Positions 33,888-42,328 of a DNA stretch of 51,077 nt are shown here, piece by piece. The translations under genes and the position numbers were made by a program. Origin of the DNA: Caulobacterales bacterium RIFCSPHIGHO2_01_FULL_70_19 (lineage in GTDB: Bacteria; Pseudomonadota; Alphaproteobacteria; Caulobacterales; Caulobacteraceae); the NCBI GenBank assembly GCA_001794825.1, contig MGLK01000039.1:14173-65249 (forward strand), read 5' to 3'. Position 1 is the first letter of the stretch, and each line of letters opens with the position of its first letter. The notes under the pieces were generated by a model. That model saw only the letters and a list, made by a program, of their open reading frames with translations. It was not told the DNA's origin and made no database searches.

Positions 33888-34301
33888 ATGGCGGCGCAGC
33901 GGGGCAGGGACATCCTGCTGAAGATCGAGGACGCTCCGGGGGCGTTCATCACGGTGGCGGGGCTGAGGGCGCGGACCATCGCGCTGAACGCGCGCACGGT
34001 GGACGCGACGGACGGCGACAGCGCCGGCCGGTGGCGCGAACTGCTGGCCGGCGCCGGCGTGAAATCGGCGGCGGTGAGCGGGCAGGGAATCTTCCGCGAC
34101 GCAGCGTCGGACGCGCTGATCCGGGAGGCCTTCTTCGACCAGTCGGCGCGACGTTGGCGGCTGATCGTGCCGGACTTCGGACAACTGGAGGGGCCGTTCC
34201 TGGTCGCGGCGCTGGAGTACGCCGGCGAGCACGAAGGCGAGGCGAGCTTCGCCATCAGCCTGGCCAGCGCCGGAGAGGTGAGCTTCGAGGCGATCGGATG
34301 A
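33888..34301 (+). CDS. Major tail protein, TP901-1 family, GTA g9-like
   Basis: A 137-residue tail tube protein: MAAQRGRDILLKIEDAPGAFITVAGLRARTIALNARTVDATDGDSAGRWRELLAGAGVKSAAVSGQGIF is the TP901-1/GTA major tail pattern (G.D.LLK.......Y.TVAGLR...L.LN...VD.T....GRWRE). ATG 33888 follows GAGGAG. Only two of the seven genes from g6 to g11 have a clear strong ribosome-binding site, this one among them, as expected for a protein needed in many copies. Confidence 0.94.
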   Translation: MAAQRGRDILLKIEDAPGAFITVAGLRARTIALNARTVDATDGDSAGRWRELLAGAGVKSAAVSGQGIFRDAASDALIREAFFDQSARRWRLIVPDFGQLEGPFLVAALEYAGEHEGEASFAISLASAGEVSFEAIG

Positions 34302-34588
34302 ACGGGGTGCGGGGCGAGGTCACGGCCGATCTGGCGGGGGAGCCGCGGCGGATCTGCCTCACGCTCGGCGCGCTGGCCGAGATCGAGACCGCGCTGGGAG
34401 TCGAGGGCGTGGCGGCCCTGGCCGACCGACTGCGAATCCTGTCGGCGCGGGATCTGCTCGTGGTGCTGGCGGCTCTGCTGCGCGGCGGCGGGGAGCTGGA
34501 GCTTGCGGACCGCCTGGACGCCGCGGCCATCGACCCGCGGGCCGCCGCCGACGCGGTCGGCCGGGCGTTCGCCGCGGCGGCGGGATGA
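34298..34588 (+). CDS. GTA g10-like protein (tail assembly chaperone type)
   Basis: A 96-residue protein. GEVTADLAGEPRRICLTLGALAEIETALGVEGVAALADRL is the 'gene transfer agent family protein' pattern (tail chaperone TAC_11-like). The ATG overlaps the major tail stop (ATGA). Such chaperones keep the tape measure soluble before tube assembly. Confidence 0.88.
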   Translation: MNGVRGEVTADLAGEPRRICLTLGALAEIETALGVEGVAALADRLRILSARDLLVVLAALLRGGGELELADRLDAAAIDPRAAADAVGRAFAAAAG

Positions 34589-34761
34589 AGACGCCCTGGG
34601 CGGCGATGCTCCGCCGGGCGGTCCTCGTCGGGCTGCCCCCGGAGGCCTTCTGGCGGTTGTCGCTGAAGGAATGGCGGATGCTGGTCGAGCCTGGAGAGGG
34701 GCCGGGGACGATGGATCGTCGCGAACTGGAGCGACTGGCGGAGGCCTGGCCGGATGACTGA
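34585..34761 (+). CDS. Tiny GTA g10.1-like protein (58 residues)
   Basis: MKTPWAAMLRRAVLVGLPP, then EAFWRLSLKEWRMLVEPG, ending in RLAEAWPDD. The FWRL.L.EWR core is the signature of the small protein that follows g10 in RcGTA-like clusters (phage tail assembly chaperone family TIGR02216). It overlaps g10 (ATGA) and the tape measure gene by eight bases. Its position suggests the G/GT-type chaperone pair of siphophages, here as two separate overlapping genes. Confidence 0.85.
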   Translation: MKTPWAAMLRRAVLVGLPPEAFWRLSLKEWRMLVEPGEGPGTMDRRELERLAEAWPDD

Positions 34762-35278
34762 GTGGATGCAGGGCGAGCCGTTCGGCCGGATGCCGGAGCA
34801 GGCCGCGGAAGCCGCCGCAGCGCTGGAGGGGCTGAGGGAGCCGGCCGAGCGGGCGGCGGAGGCGATCGAGACCGCGTTTGGACGGGCGGGGGAAGGCCTC
34901 GCGCGATCGCTGGCGCGGGCCGCCGCGGACGGGGAGGTGTCGCTGGCGGAACTGGCGCGGGCGGTGCTGGCGGTGGTCAACGCCGCCGCCGGGAGCCGAG
35001 GGGGCCTCTCCGACGCGATCGCCCGGGCCGTCGGCTCGGTGTTCGCCGGAAGTCGGGCCGAAGGCGGGCCGGTGAGCGCCGGCGGAGCCTACCTGGTCGG
35101 AGAGCGCGGCCCGGAAGTGTTCCGGCCGACGAGCGCCGGAATGGTGGAGACGCCGACAGGCGGAGGCGTGACGGTGAACGTCACCGTGGACGGCGGGGCG
35201 CCGGCGCTGCTGCGCTCCGAAGCCCAGATCGCCCAGATGCTGGCGCGCGCCGTCAGACTGGGCGCGCGCCGGCTGTAG
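34754..35278 (+). CDS. Short tape measure protein, GTA g11-like
   Basis: A 174-residue protein with an N-terminal helical region (AAEAAAALEGLREPAERAAEAIETAFGRAGEGLARSLARAAADG) and the typical tape-measure C-terminus AEGGPVSAGGAYLVGERGPEVFRPTSAGMVE. It sets tail length and is ejected first. The helical part is short even for GTAs, so a short tail is expected. The stop is one base from the stop of the convergent DUF805 gene. Confidence 0.88.
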   Translation: MTEWMQGEPFGRMPEQAAEAAAALEGLREPAERAAEAIETAFGRAGEGLARSLARAAADGEVSLAELARAVLAVVNAAAGSRGGLSDAIARAVGSVFAGSRAEGGPVSAGGAYLVGERGPEVFRPTSAGMVETPTGGGVTVNVTVDGGAPALLRSEAQIAQMLARAVRLGARRL

Positions 35279-35279
35279 G

Positions 35280-35765
35280 TCAGAGGGCCTTGGGGCTGGG
35301 GCCGAAGCGATTCTCGCCGCGCTGGCTGTCGGTCAGGCCGATCCACAGCAGGAAGCCGATTCCCACGAGGAAGATCAGCGCGAAGAGGCCGAACGCCGGC
35401 CCCATCAGGGCCATGATGGCGGCGGGGTCCTCGTTCTCGAGGGCCGAGGCGTTCATGAAGGCGCTGACTCCCATCATGCTGAAGGCGATGATCGAGCCAA
35501 CGATGCCTACGGCATAGGGAATCGCGGCCAGCCAGCCCGTGTGTCCCATGTCGTGAAGGCGCTTCACGGTGATGGCGAGGTTCGGCCAGATCAGCAGGAT
35601 CCCGATGATGGCGCCGATCAGCGGCAGCCAGCCCGCGACCACACCCGCTCCGAGGCAGACCAGCCAGCCGATCCAGAAATGCGAGCGCCGGATGCGGCCC
35701 TCGAACGAGAAGAACAGGTGCTTCCAGTCGAAGCTCGGCACCTGGGTCGAAGAATCCATGGTCAT
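35280..35765 (-). CDS. DUF805 family membrane protein encoded antisense inside the GTA cluster
   Basis: A 161-residue protein. WKHLFFSFEGRIRRSHFWIGW is the DUF805 start (F..FSGR..R..FW), KRLHDMGHTGWLA the conserved middle (RLHD.G..GW) and GLTDSQRGENRFGPSP the end (G..G.N.FGPDP). Four to five hydrophobic segments. DUF805 proteins are small inner-membrane proteins of unknown role found widely in bacteria. ATG 35765 follows AGGGAGG by eight bases. It separates the tape measure gene from the distal tail gene, an unusual place. Confidence 0.92.
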   Translation of the reverse strand: MTMDSSTQVPSFDWKHLFFSFEGRIRRSHFWIGWLVCLGAGVVAGWLPLIGAIIGILLIWPNLAITVKRLHDMGHTGWLAAIPYAVGIVGSIIAFSMMGVSAFMNASALENEDPAAIMALMGPAFGLFALIFLVGIGFLLWIGLTDSQRGENRFGPSPKAL

Positions 35766-35891
35766 GCAGCGGCCCTCCCTGACACGCGGTTGCGGCTGGA
35801 AACATGACCGAACCTTGGTCGCCCGACAAGCGAATCGACCGGGCCTGCTCGGGCGAACGCCAGGGTCGGGGTCGTTCCACGAGGAAACCAG

Positions 35892-36515
35892 ATGAGCTTC
35901 CACGAGGTGAGGCTGCCCGCCCGGCTCGCATTCGGTTCGACCGGAGGGCTCGAGAGGCGGACCGAGATCGTCACCCTGGCCTCGGGCTTCGAGCGCCGCT
36001 CGACGCCGTGGGCCGAAGGCCGACGACGCTATCTGATCGGAGCGAACCTGCGGTCGCTGACCGACATGGCGGCCCTGACCGCCTTTTTCGAGGCTCGTCG
36101 GGGGCGGCTGTACGGCTTCCGGTTCCGGGACTTCACGGACTTCCGCTCCTGTCCGTCCGGTGAGACGCCCGGGACTGCCGACCAGGCGCTCGGCTCCGGC
36201 GACGGAGCGCGCACGACCTTCCAGCTGGTGAAGCGATACGGAGTGGGCGAGGACGCCCTTGAACGCCGTATCGCAAAGCCGGTGGCGGAGACGGTGCGGG
36301 TCGCAGTCGGCGGGCACGAAACCACGGCCTTCTCCGTCGACCTGACCACGGGCGAGCTGACGCTGGATGCGGCGCCGCCCCCGGGGGTCCCTGTGTCGGC
36401 GGGCTTCGAGTTCGATGTCCCGGTGCGGTTCGACGCCGACCGGATCGAGGTCACGCTTGAAAGCTTCGAGGCGGGGCGGATGTCGGCCGTGCCGCTGGTC
36501 GAGGTTCGGGTCTGA
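35892..36515 (+). CDS. Distal tail protein, DUF2460, GTA g12-like
   Basis: A 207-residue protein: MSFHEVRLPARLAFGSTGGLERRTEIVTLASGFERRSTPWAEGRRRYLIGANLRSL is the TIGR02217/DUF2460 start; FFEARRGRLYGFRFRDFTDFRS and IAKPVAETVRVAV follow. In RcGTA this forms the ring between tail tube and hub. It needs its own translation start because the DUF805 gene interrupts the operon; AGGAAAC lies before the ATG. Confidence 0.94.
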   Translation: MSFHEVRLPARLAFGSTGGLERRTEIVTLASGFERRSTPWAEGRRRYLIGANLRSLTDMAALTAFFEARRGRLYGFRFRDFTDFRSCPSGETPGTADQALGSGDGARTTFQLVKRYGVGEDALERRIAKPVAETVRVAVGGHETTAFSVDLTTGELTLDAAPPPGVPVSAGFEFDVPVRFDADRIEVTLESFEAGRMSAVPLVEVRV

Positions 36516-36517
36516 TC

Positions 36518-37171
36518 ATGCGCGACGTGCCCGAGGAGATGGCCGCCCGCATCGAGAGCGGGGCGGCGACGATGTGCCATGTCTGGATCCTGACGCGGCG
36601 CGACGGCGCGGTGCTGGGGTTTACCGACCATGATCGCGACCTGGAGATCGAGGGGGTCCTGTGCCGGGCCGCCAGCGGGTGGACGGCAGGCGCGGCCGAA
36701 GGCGAGACCGGCGGAGCGTGCGGGAGCTTGTCCGCCGCCGGCGGGCTGGACGACGAGGCGCTGCGAGCGGAGGACGTCGAGGCCGGCCTGTACGACAGCG
36801 CTGAGGTGGTCCTGTGGCGGGTCGACTGGCGGCGGCCGGATCTCAGGGTGCGGCTGCAGCAGGCGCGACTGGTGAGAATCCGCTGCGAGGGCGCTCGCTT
36901 CGTGGCCGAGCTGGAGGGGCCGCTGGCGGCTCTCGAACGCGTCGTCGGGCGAACCTGCGGCCGGGACTGCGACGCCGTGCTGGGCGACGAACGCTGTCGG
37001 GTGGATCTCGCCGCCTTTCCCGGCGCGACCTGTGACCGGCGCTGGGCGACCTGCACGGGCGTCTTCGCCAACGGCGTGAACTTCCAGGGCTTCCCCGACG
37101 TGCCCGGCGACGATTTCCTGACCGCGACGCCGGTCCAGGGCGGGCGCAACGACGGCGGGAGCCGGCGATGA
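36518..37171 (+). CDS. Tail hub protein, DUF2163, GTA g13-like
   Basis: A 217-residue protein. CHVWILTRRDGAVLGFTDHDRDLEIEG, RVDWRRPDLRVRLQQARLVRIR and the cysteine-rich RTCGRDCDAVLGDERCRVDLAAFPG (three closely spaced Cys, a fourth in GATC) are typical of DUF2163/TIGR02218. In the RcGTA structure the hub carries an iron-sulfur cluster; the four cysteines here fit that. Two bases separate it from g12 and it overlaps g14 by four. Confidence 0.94.
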   Translation: MRDVPEEMAARIESGAATMCHVWILTRRDGAVLGFTDHDRDLEIEGVLCRAASGWTAGAAEGETGGACGSLSAAGGLDDEALRAEDVEAGLYDSAEVVLWRVDWRRPDLRVRLQQARLVRIRCEGARFVAELEGPLAALERVVGRTCGRDCDAVLGDERCRVDLAAFPGATCDRRWATCTGVFANGVNFQGFPDVPGDDFLTATPVQGGRNDGGSRR

Positions 37172-37620
37172 GGGCGGCGATCCTGAGAGCCGCGCGCGGC
37201 TGGATCGGAACGCCCTACCGACACCAGGCGAGCGTCAGGGGCGAGGGCGCCGACTGCCTCGGCCTGCTGCGCGGAATCTGGCGGGAGGTGATCGGTCCGG
37301 AGCCGGAAGCGCCGCCTCCCTATGCGCCGGACTGGGCGGAGGTCGGCGGCGAGGAGACGCTGTGGGCGGCGGCGCGACGGTGGCTGCGGGAAATTCCCCT
37401 CGACCGGGCCGAGCCCGGGGATGTGCTTCTGTTCCGGATGGCGCCCGGCTGTCCCGCCAAGCATTGCGCGATCCTGAGCGAGGGGAGCGGGGCGGGCGAG
37501 GGCCGGATGATCCACGCCTACTGGGGTCGCGCCGTGGTCGAGAGCTGGCTGGGCGAGTGGTGGCGCCGTCGGCTGGCGGCGGCGTTCACCTGGCCCCTTG
37601 CTGACAACGGAGCAGGCTGA
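37168..37620 (+). CDS. NlpC/P60 family peptidase, GTA g14-like
   Basis: A 150-residue cell-wall peptidase of the particle: GWIGTPYRHQASVRGEGADCLGL with nucleophile Cys30, and CPAKHCAILSEG with His99. It is thought to open peptidoglycan of the recipient during DNA injection. Full family length (TIGR02219). Confidence 0.95.
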   Translation: MRAAILRAARGWIGTPYRHQASVRGEGADCLGLLRGIWREVIGPEPEAPPPYAPDWAEVGGEETLWAAARRWLREIPLDRAEPGDVLLFRMAPGCPAKHCAILSEGSGAGEGRMIHAYWGRAVVESWLGEWWRRRLAAAFTWPLADNGAG

Positions 37621-40600
37621 ATGGCGCAGGTGGTGTTCGGAGCCGTCGGTGGCGCGATCGGCGGACCGCTGGGGGCGGGCATCGGTGCAATGCTCGGCGG
37701 CATGGTGGACAGTGCGGCGGTCGCCGGCCTGCAGCCGCCGCGACAGCGGGGCCCGAGACTGCAGGGGCTCAAGGTGCAGGGCACGGCCGAGGGCGCGCCC
37801 CTGCCGTGTGTGTTCGGGCGCGCCCGTGTGACCGGCCAGGTGATCTGGGCCGCCCGGTTCCTGGAGAGCCGCCGCACCTCATCGGGCGGCAAGGGAGGCC
37901 CGCGGACGGTCGATTACGGCTATTCGCTCAGCTTCGCCGTCGCCCTGTGCGAGGGGGAGATCGACGGCGTCGGCCGGGTCTGGGCCGACGGCCGGCCGAT
38001 GGACCTGACGGGCGTCACCATGCGGGTGCACCGGGGCGGGCCGGACCAGACGCCCGATCCGCTGATCGAGTCGATCGAGGGCGAGGCTCCGGCCTATCGG
38101 GGCACGGCCTACGTCGTGTTTGAGGATCTGCCGCTCGGCCCGTATGGCGACCGGACTCCGCAACTGGCCTTCGAGGTGTTCCGCAGGCCCCGGGGCGGCG
38201 AGCCGCGGCTGGAGGATCGACTGGAGGGCGTGTGCCTGATCCCGGGAGCCGGTGAGTTCGTGCTGGCGACCGAGCCGGTGATGCGTCGCGAGGGGCTGAC
38301 CCGCACCCGCGTGGAGAACCTGCACGCCGGCGACGGGCGACCGGATCTGGTCGTCTCGCTGGACCATCTGCAGGCGCAGTGCCCCGGGCTGAAGCGCGTC
38401 AGCCTGGTGGTCGGCTGGTTCGGGACGGATCTCCGCGCCGGCGAGTGCCTGATCCGGCCGGGCGTCGAGCGACGCGACAAGCCCACGGAGCCGCTCGCCT
38501 GGTCGGCAGCCGGGCTGGATCGACAGACGGCCCACCTGATCTCCGGGAGCGGCGGCGGTCCGGCCTACGGCGGCACGCCGTCCGACGAGAGCGTGCGTCA
38601 GGCCGTGGCCGAGCTGAAGGCCCGGGGGCTCGAAGTGACGCTCTATCCGTTCGTGTTCATGGACATCCCGCCCGGCAACGGCTTGCCGGACCCGTACGGC
38701 GGCGCCGAGCAGGCGGCATACCCATGGCGCGGGCGGGTGTGCGGAAGGGCCGGGGGCGAAGCCGCGGGCGACGTGGCCGCCCTGTTCGGGTCGGCGGACG
38801 GCTGGGGGTTTCGGCGGCTGGCTCTGCACTACGCCCGGCTCGCCGCCGAGACCGGCGCGGACGGCCTGCTGATCGGCTCGGAGATGCGCGGCCTGACCCT
38901 GACGCGGGACGCGTCCGGCGGCTTTCCCGCGGTCGCCGAGCTCCGGGCGCTGGCGGCGGAGTGCCGGGCCGTCGCGGGGCCGGGCGTCCAGCTGTCCTAC
39001 GCCGCCGACTGGTCGGAGTACGCCGGATTTCGGGACGGCGGAGAGGTGGCTTTCCACCTGGACCCACTGTGGGCCGACCCGAACGTCGACTACGTCGCGG
39101 TGGACTGGTACCCGCCGCTGGGCGACTGGAGGTCGGGCGACGGCGGCCTCGATGCGGCTTCATTCGGCGGGCCCGACGATCCCGCCTACCTCGCCGCGCA
39201 GGTCGCCGGCGGCGAAGGCTTCGACTGGTGGTACGCGTCCGACGCGCACCGCGCGGCGCAGGTCCGAACCCCGATAGTCGACACGGCGCACGGCGAGGAC
39301 TGGGTGTTCCGGGTCAAGGACCTCGTGAACTGGTGGAGCCATCCGCACCATGACCGGCCGGGCGGCGTGCGTTCCATCCAGCCGACGGCCTGGATTCCGG
39401 CCATGAAGCCGGTGCGGCTGACCGAGTTCGGCTGCGCCGCCGTGGACCGGGGCGGCAATGCGCCGAACCTGTTCCAGGACCCGAAGAGCTCCGAAGGTTC
39501 GCTCCCGCCGGATTCGACAGGCGTGCGCGACGACCGGATGCAAAGACGCGCCCTGGAGGCCGTCCTCGCCCACTTCGCCACGAATAATCCGGTTTCGCCC
39601 GTCTACGGCGGGCCGATGCTGGCGGGAGCGGACGCGTGGTGCTGGGATGCGCGACCGTGGCCCGCCTTTCCGGGCCGGGCGGACGTCTGGGCCGATGCGC
39701 CAGCCTGGCGCACCGGTCACTGGCTCAACGGCCGGCTGACGGGAGAGGCGGACGACCTGATCGCAGCCATCCTGCGGCGTGGCGGACTGACGGACGACAT
39801 GTTCGAGGTGGCGGGCGTGCCCGGCGGAATCTCCGGTTATGTGATCGACCGGCCGATGCGCACCCGCGACGCCCTTGAGCCCCTTAGCTGGGCCCTGGGG
39901 CTGAGCCTGTCGGAGCGCGGCGGACGGGTGGCGGTGCGGGGCGCGGAGGCGGCCGCAGCGTTTGTGGCGGCCCGTGACCTGGCCCTGCCCGAGGAGGGGA
40001 CGGGCGTTCGCGCCGATCGCGAGCTCGAAACGCCGCCAGCCCTCGCACGGGTGCGCTTCATCGACGGCGATCACGACTACCAGACCGGCGCCGAGAGCGT
40101 CCGGAGCGGGGCAGACGGGGGCGCCGTCGATCTCGAGCTGCCCGCCGTATGCTCAGGCGTAACGGCGCGGACGGCCGCAAGTCGCGCGCTCGCGGCCGCG
40201 GCGGCCGAGACGCTGACCCTGCATCCCGGCCCGCTGGACGCCCTGCGGCTGGAAGCCGGCGATGTGGTCTCGACAGAGCTGCGCGGCGGCGACTGGCGTG
40301 TGGCCAGGGTGAATCTCGACGAGACGCCTTCGGCCGTGCTGGAGCCGGTCCCCTTTGCCGAAGCGGAGCCGGAGGACGCTTCTCCCAGAGCGCCGGCGTC
40401 GGTCACAGCGACCGGAGCGCCCTTCTTCCATCTCATCGATCCGCCGCCGCTGCCTGGCGCGGAAGCCGACCGCCGGCCTCTGGTCGTGGCGGCGGCGGAT
40501 CCGTGGCAGCCGATGCAGGTGCTGGCGGGCCCGGCCGCGCATGCGTTGACGGTGCGGGCGGAAGTGCGGGAGCCCGTCACCGTCGGGAGACTGACGGCGC

Positions 40601-41328
40601 CGCTGGAACCCGGCATGCGGCACCGCTGGGACGAGATCAACGCGCTGCTGGTGCGGCTCGAAGGACGGGCGCCGCAGAGCCGTCCGGCGGAAGCGGTTCT
40701 CGCCGGCGCCAATGCGGTGCTGGTGGAGGCGGGAGACGAATGGGAACTGCTGCAGTTCCGCAGCGCCGAACTGGTCGGCGGCGACGTATGGCGGCTGACC
40801 GGCCTGCTGCGGGGACAGCAGGGCACGATGGCCGGCGGCGCTCCGGCCGACGCCCTCTGCGTGATGCTGGACGTGCAGCCGTCGCGGGTGGACTCGCCGC
40901 CCGCCGAGCGCGGTCTGCCGCTGGTCTGGCGCGCCGGGCCGAGCGGCATCCCGGCCGGCGGTGCGCGTTTCAGCGAACGGCTGTGGACGGCGCGCGGCGT
41001 CGGAGCGCGACCGTGGAGCCCCGCCCATGCGCGCGCCGCCCCCCGCGTGGACGGCGGCTTCGATCTGAGCTGGATCGCCCGTCATCGCATGGACGGGGAC
41101 CGATGGGCGGCAGAGCCGGCTCCCTCCGATCCGGTGCGGTTCAGGGTCCGGGTCATGGACGGCGAAACCGAAGTGCGGGCTTTCGAAGTCCTCGGGACCG
41201 GGGTCGTCTATTCCGGAGCACAGGCGGCCGCCGACTTTCCGGACGGCCCTTCTGGGGCACGCTTCGCAGTCAGTCAGTGGGGGGACGGCTGGGGCTGGGG
41301 GCTCGAAGCGGAGGCGCGGTTCGCCTGA
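37621..41328 (+). CDS. Megatron baseplate / host-specificity protein with TIM-barrel-like domain, GTA g15-like
   Basis: A 1235-residue protein starting directly after g14. The N-terminus is glycine-rich and hydrophobic (FGAVGGAIGGPLGAGIGAMLGGM). A glycoside-hydrolase-like TIM domain (GTA_TIM) spans about residues 300-660, with GADGLLIGSEMRGLT, LSYAADWSEY and NVDYVAVDWYPPLGDWR; a phage-tail domain follows (ISGYVIDRPMRTRDALEPLSWALGLSLSERGG, near 740). The N- and C-terminal parts form the tail tip in RcGTA. It closes the cluster; 91 bases follow before the DnaJ-like gene. Start ATG 37621 has no strong ribosome-binding site, suggesting coupling to g14. Confidence 0.94.
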   Translation: MAQVVFGAVGGAIGGPLGAGIGAMLGGMVDSAAVAGLQPPRQRGPRLQGLKVQGTAEGAPLPCVFGRARVTGQVIWAARFLESRRTSSGGKGGPRTVDYGYSLSFAVALCEGEIDGVGRVWADGRPMDLTGVTMRVHRGGPDQTPDPLIESIEGEAPAYRGTAYVVFEDLPLGPYGDRTPQLAFEVFRRPRGGEPRLEDRLEGVCLIPGAGEFVLATEPVMRREGLTRTRVENLHAGDGRPDLVVSLDHLQAQCPGLKRVSLVVGWFGTDLRAGECLIRPGVERRDKPTEPLAWSAAGLDRQTAHLISGSGGGPAYGGTPSDESVRQAVAELKARGLEVTLYPFVFMDIPPGNGLPDPYGGAEQAAYPWRGRVCGRAGGEAAGDVAALFGSADGWGFRRLALHYARLAAETGADGLLIGSEMRGLTLTRDASGGFPAVAELRALAAECRAVAGPGVQLSYAADWSEYAGFRDGGEVAFHLDPLWADPNVDYVAVDWYPPLGDWRSGDGGLDAASFGGPDDPAYLAAQVAGGEGFDWWYASDAHRAAQVRTPIVDTAHGEDWVFRVKDLVNWWSHPHHDRPGGVRSIQPTAWIPAMKPVRLTEFGCAAVDRGGNAPNLFQDPKSSEGSLPPDSTGVRDDRMQRRALEAVLAHFATNNPVSPVYGGPMLAGADAWCWDARPWPAFPGRADVWADAPAWRTGHWLNGRLTGEADDLIAAILRRGGLTDDMFEVAGVPGGISGYVIDRPMRTRDALEPLSWALGLSLSERGGRVAVRGAEAAAAFVAARDLALPEEGTGVRADRELETPPALARVRFIDGDHDYQTGAESVRSGADGGAVDLELPAVCSGVTARTAASRALAAAAAETLTLHPGPLDALRLEAGDVVSTELRGGDWRVARVNLDETPSAVLEPVPFAEAEPEDASPRAPASVTATGAPFFHLIDPPPLPGAEADRRPLVVAAADPWQPMQVLAGPAAHALTVRAEVREPVTVGRLTAPLEPGMRHRWDEINALLVRLEGRAPQSRPAEAVLAGANAVLVEAGDEWELLQFRSAELVGGDVWRLTGLLRGQQGTMAGGAPADALCVMLDVQPSRVDSPPAERGLPLVWRAGPSGIPAGGARFSERLWTARGVGARPWSPAHARAAPRVDGGFDLSWIARHRMDGDRWAAEPAPSDPVRFRVRVMDGETEVRAFEVLGTGVVYSGAQAAADFPDGPSGARFAVSQWGDGWGWGLEAEARFA

Positions 41329-41419
41329 ACGGGGGCGGGGCGCCTTTGCGGAACGGGAAGGATGCCCTAACTGGAAGCTCTGTGTGTGACGGGCGGCAGC
41401 CCAACGGAGCGACATTCGA

Positions 41420-42328
41420 GTGGCGGGCGATCCCTACAAGGAACTCGGCGTGGCCCGGGGCGCGAGCCAGGACGAAATCAAGAAGGCGTTCCGCAAGCTC
41501 GCCAAGGATCTTCACCCTGACAAGAACCCGGGCGACAAGGTGGCCGAGGAGCGGTTCAAGCGGGTGACCGCCGCCTTCGATCTGCTCGGCGACCCGGAGA
41601 AGCGGGCGAAGTTCGACCGGGGCGAGATCGATGCGGAAGGGCGCGAGCAGTTCCGCGGCTTCGCCGGCCGCGGCGGACCCGGCGGTCCCGGCCAGAGCCC
41701 GTTCGGGGCGGGCGGCGCCCGGGGCGGCTTCGAGAACATCGACCTCGACGAGATACTCGGCGGAATGTTCGGAGGCGGCGCGCGTCCGGGCCGCGGCGGT
41801 TTCAGCGGTCGTGGGGCCGACGTGCGGGCGACGCTGGAGATCAGCCTCGAGGATTCGATCAGCGGGGCGACGCGGCGCATCCAGTTCTCGGATGGCCGGA
41901 TGCTCGACGTCGCCATCCCGAAGGGCGCGGCGGACGGGCAGGTCATCCGCCTCAAGGGCCAGGGCGCTCCGGGGCGGGGCGGCGACAACGGCGACGCCCT
42001 GATCGAACTGCGGATCGCGGCGCATCCGGTCTTCACCCGCGACGGCGCCGATCTCAGCATGGACCTGCCAATCGCCCTGGCCGACGCGTTGCTCGGTGGA
42101 AAGACGCCGGTCAGGACGCCGGAGGGCACGGTGAGCGTGACCATTCCGAAGGGGTCCAACTCGGGCAGGATCCTGCGGCTGAAGGGCCGCGGCGCGTACG
42201 CCGGCGGCAAGCGAGGCGACCTGCTGGCCCGCCTGATGATCGTGCTCCCGGACGACGAGGATCCGGCCCTCACCAAATGGGCCCAGGGCGTCCGCGACAA
42301 GGCGCCGATCCGGCCCTTCCGCGACTGA
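41420..42328 (+). CDS. DnaJ/CbpA-like co-chaperone (type II, no zinc fingers)
   Basis: A 302-residue protein. J domain at residues 4-68 with the HPD motif (KDLHPDKNPGD); a Gly/Phe-rich stretch (about 75-135, GGPGQSPFGAGGARGGFEN); two C-terminal substrate-binding domains (ADVRATLEISLEDSISGATRRIQF, PEGTVSVTIPKGSNSGRILRLKGRG). The CXXCXGXG zinc repeats of DnaJ are absent, so it is CbpA-like. It stimulates DnaK ATPase. Start GTG 41420; GGAG lies 11 bases upstream. Its stop overlaps the serC start by one base (TGATG). Confidence 0.92.
   Translation: MAGDPYKELGVARGASQDEIKKAFRKLAKDLHPDKNPGDKVAEERFKRVTAAFDLLGDPEKRAKFDRGEIDAEGREQFRGFAGRGGPGGPGQSPFGAGGARGGFENIDLDEILGGMFGGGARPGRGGFSGRGADVRATLEISLEDSISGATRRIQFSDGRMLDVAIPKGAADGQVIRLKGQGAPGRGGDNGDALIELRIAAHPVFTRDGADLSMDLPIALADALLGGKTPVRTPEGTVSVTIPKGSNSGRILRLKGRGAYAGGKRGDLLARLMIVLPDDEDPALTKWAQGVRDKAPIRPFRD

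Larger units (their letters stand above)
28880..41328 (+). mobile_element. RcGTA-type gene transfer agent structural cluster (head and tail genes, terminase absent)
   Basis: Thirteen phage-type structural genes plus one small membrane-associated gene occur in the order known from Rhodobacter GTA: portal, g3.5-like, prohead protease, capsid, adaptor g6, g7, tail terminator g8, major tail g9, g10, g10.1, tape measure g11, distal tail g12, hub g13, peptidase g14 and megatron g15. No integrase, repressor, replication or lysis genes are present, as expected of a domesticated element. Differences from the standard: no g1/g2 terminase before the portal, and two minus-strand membrane genes inside. 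Base composition matches the chromosome, consistent with long vertical inheritance. Confidence 0.9.
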
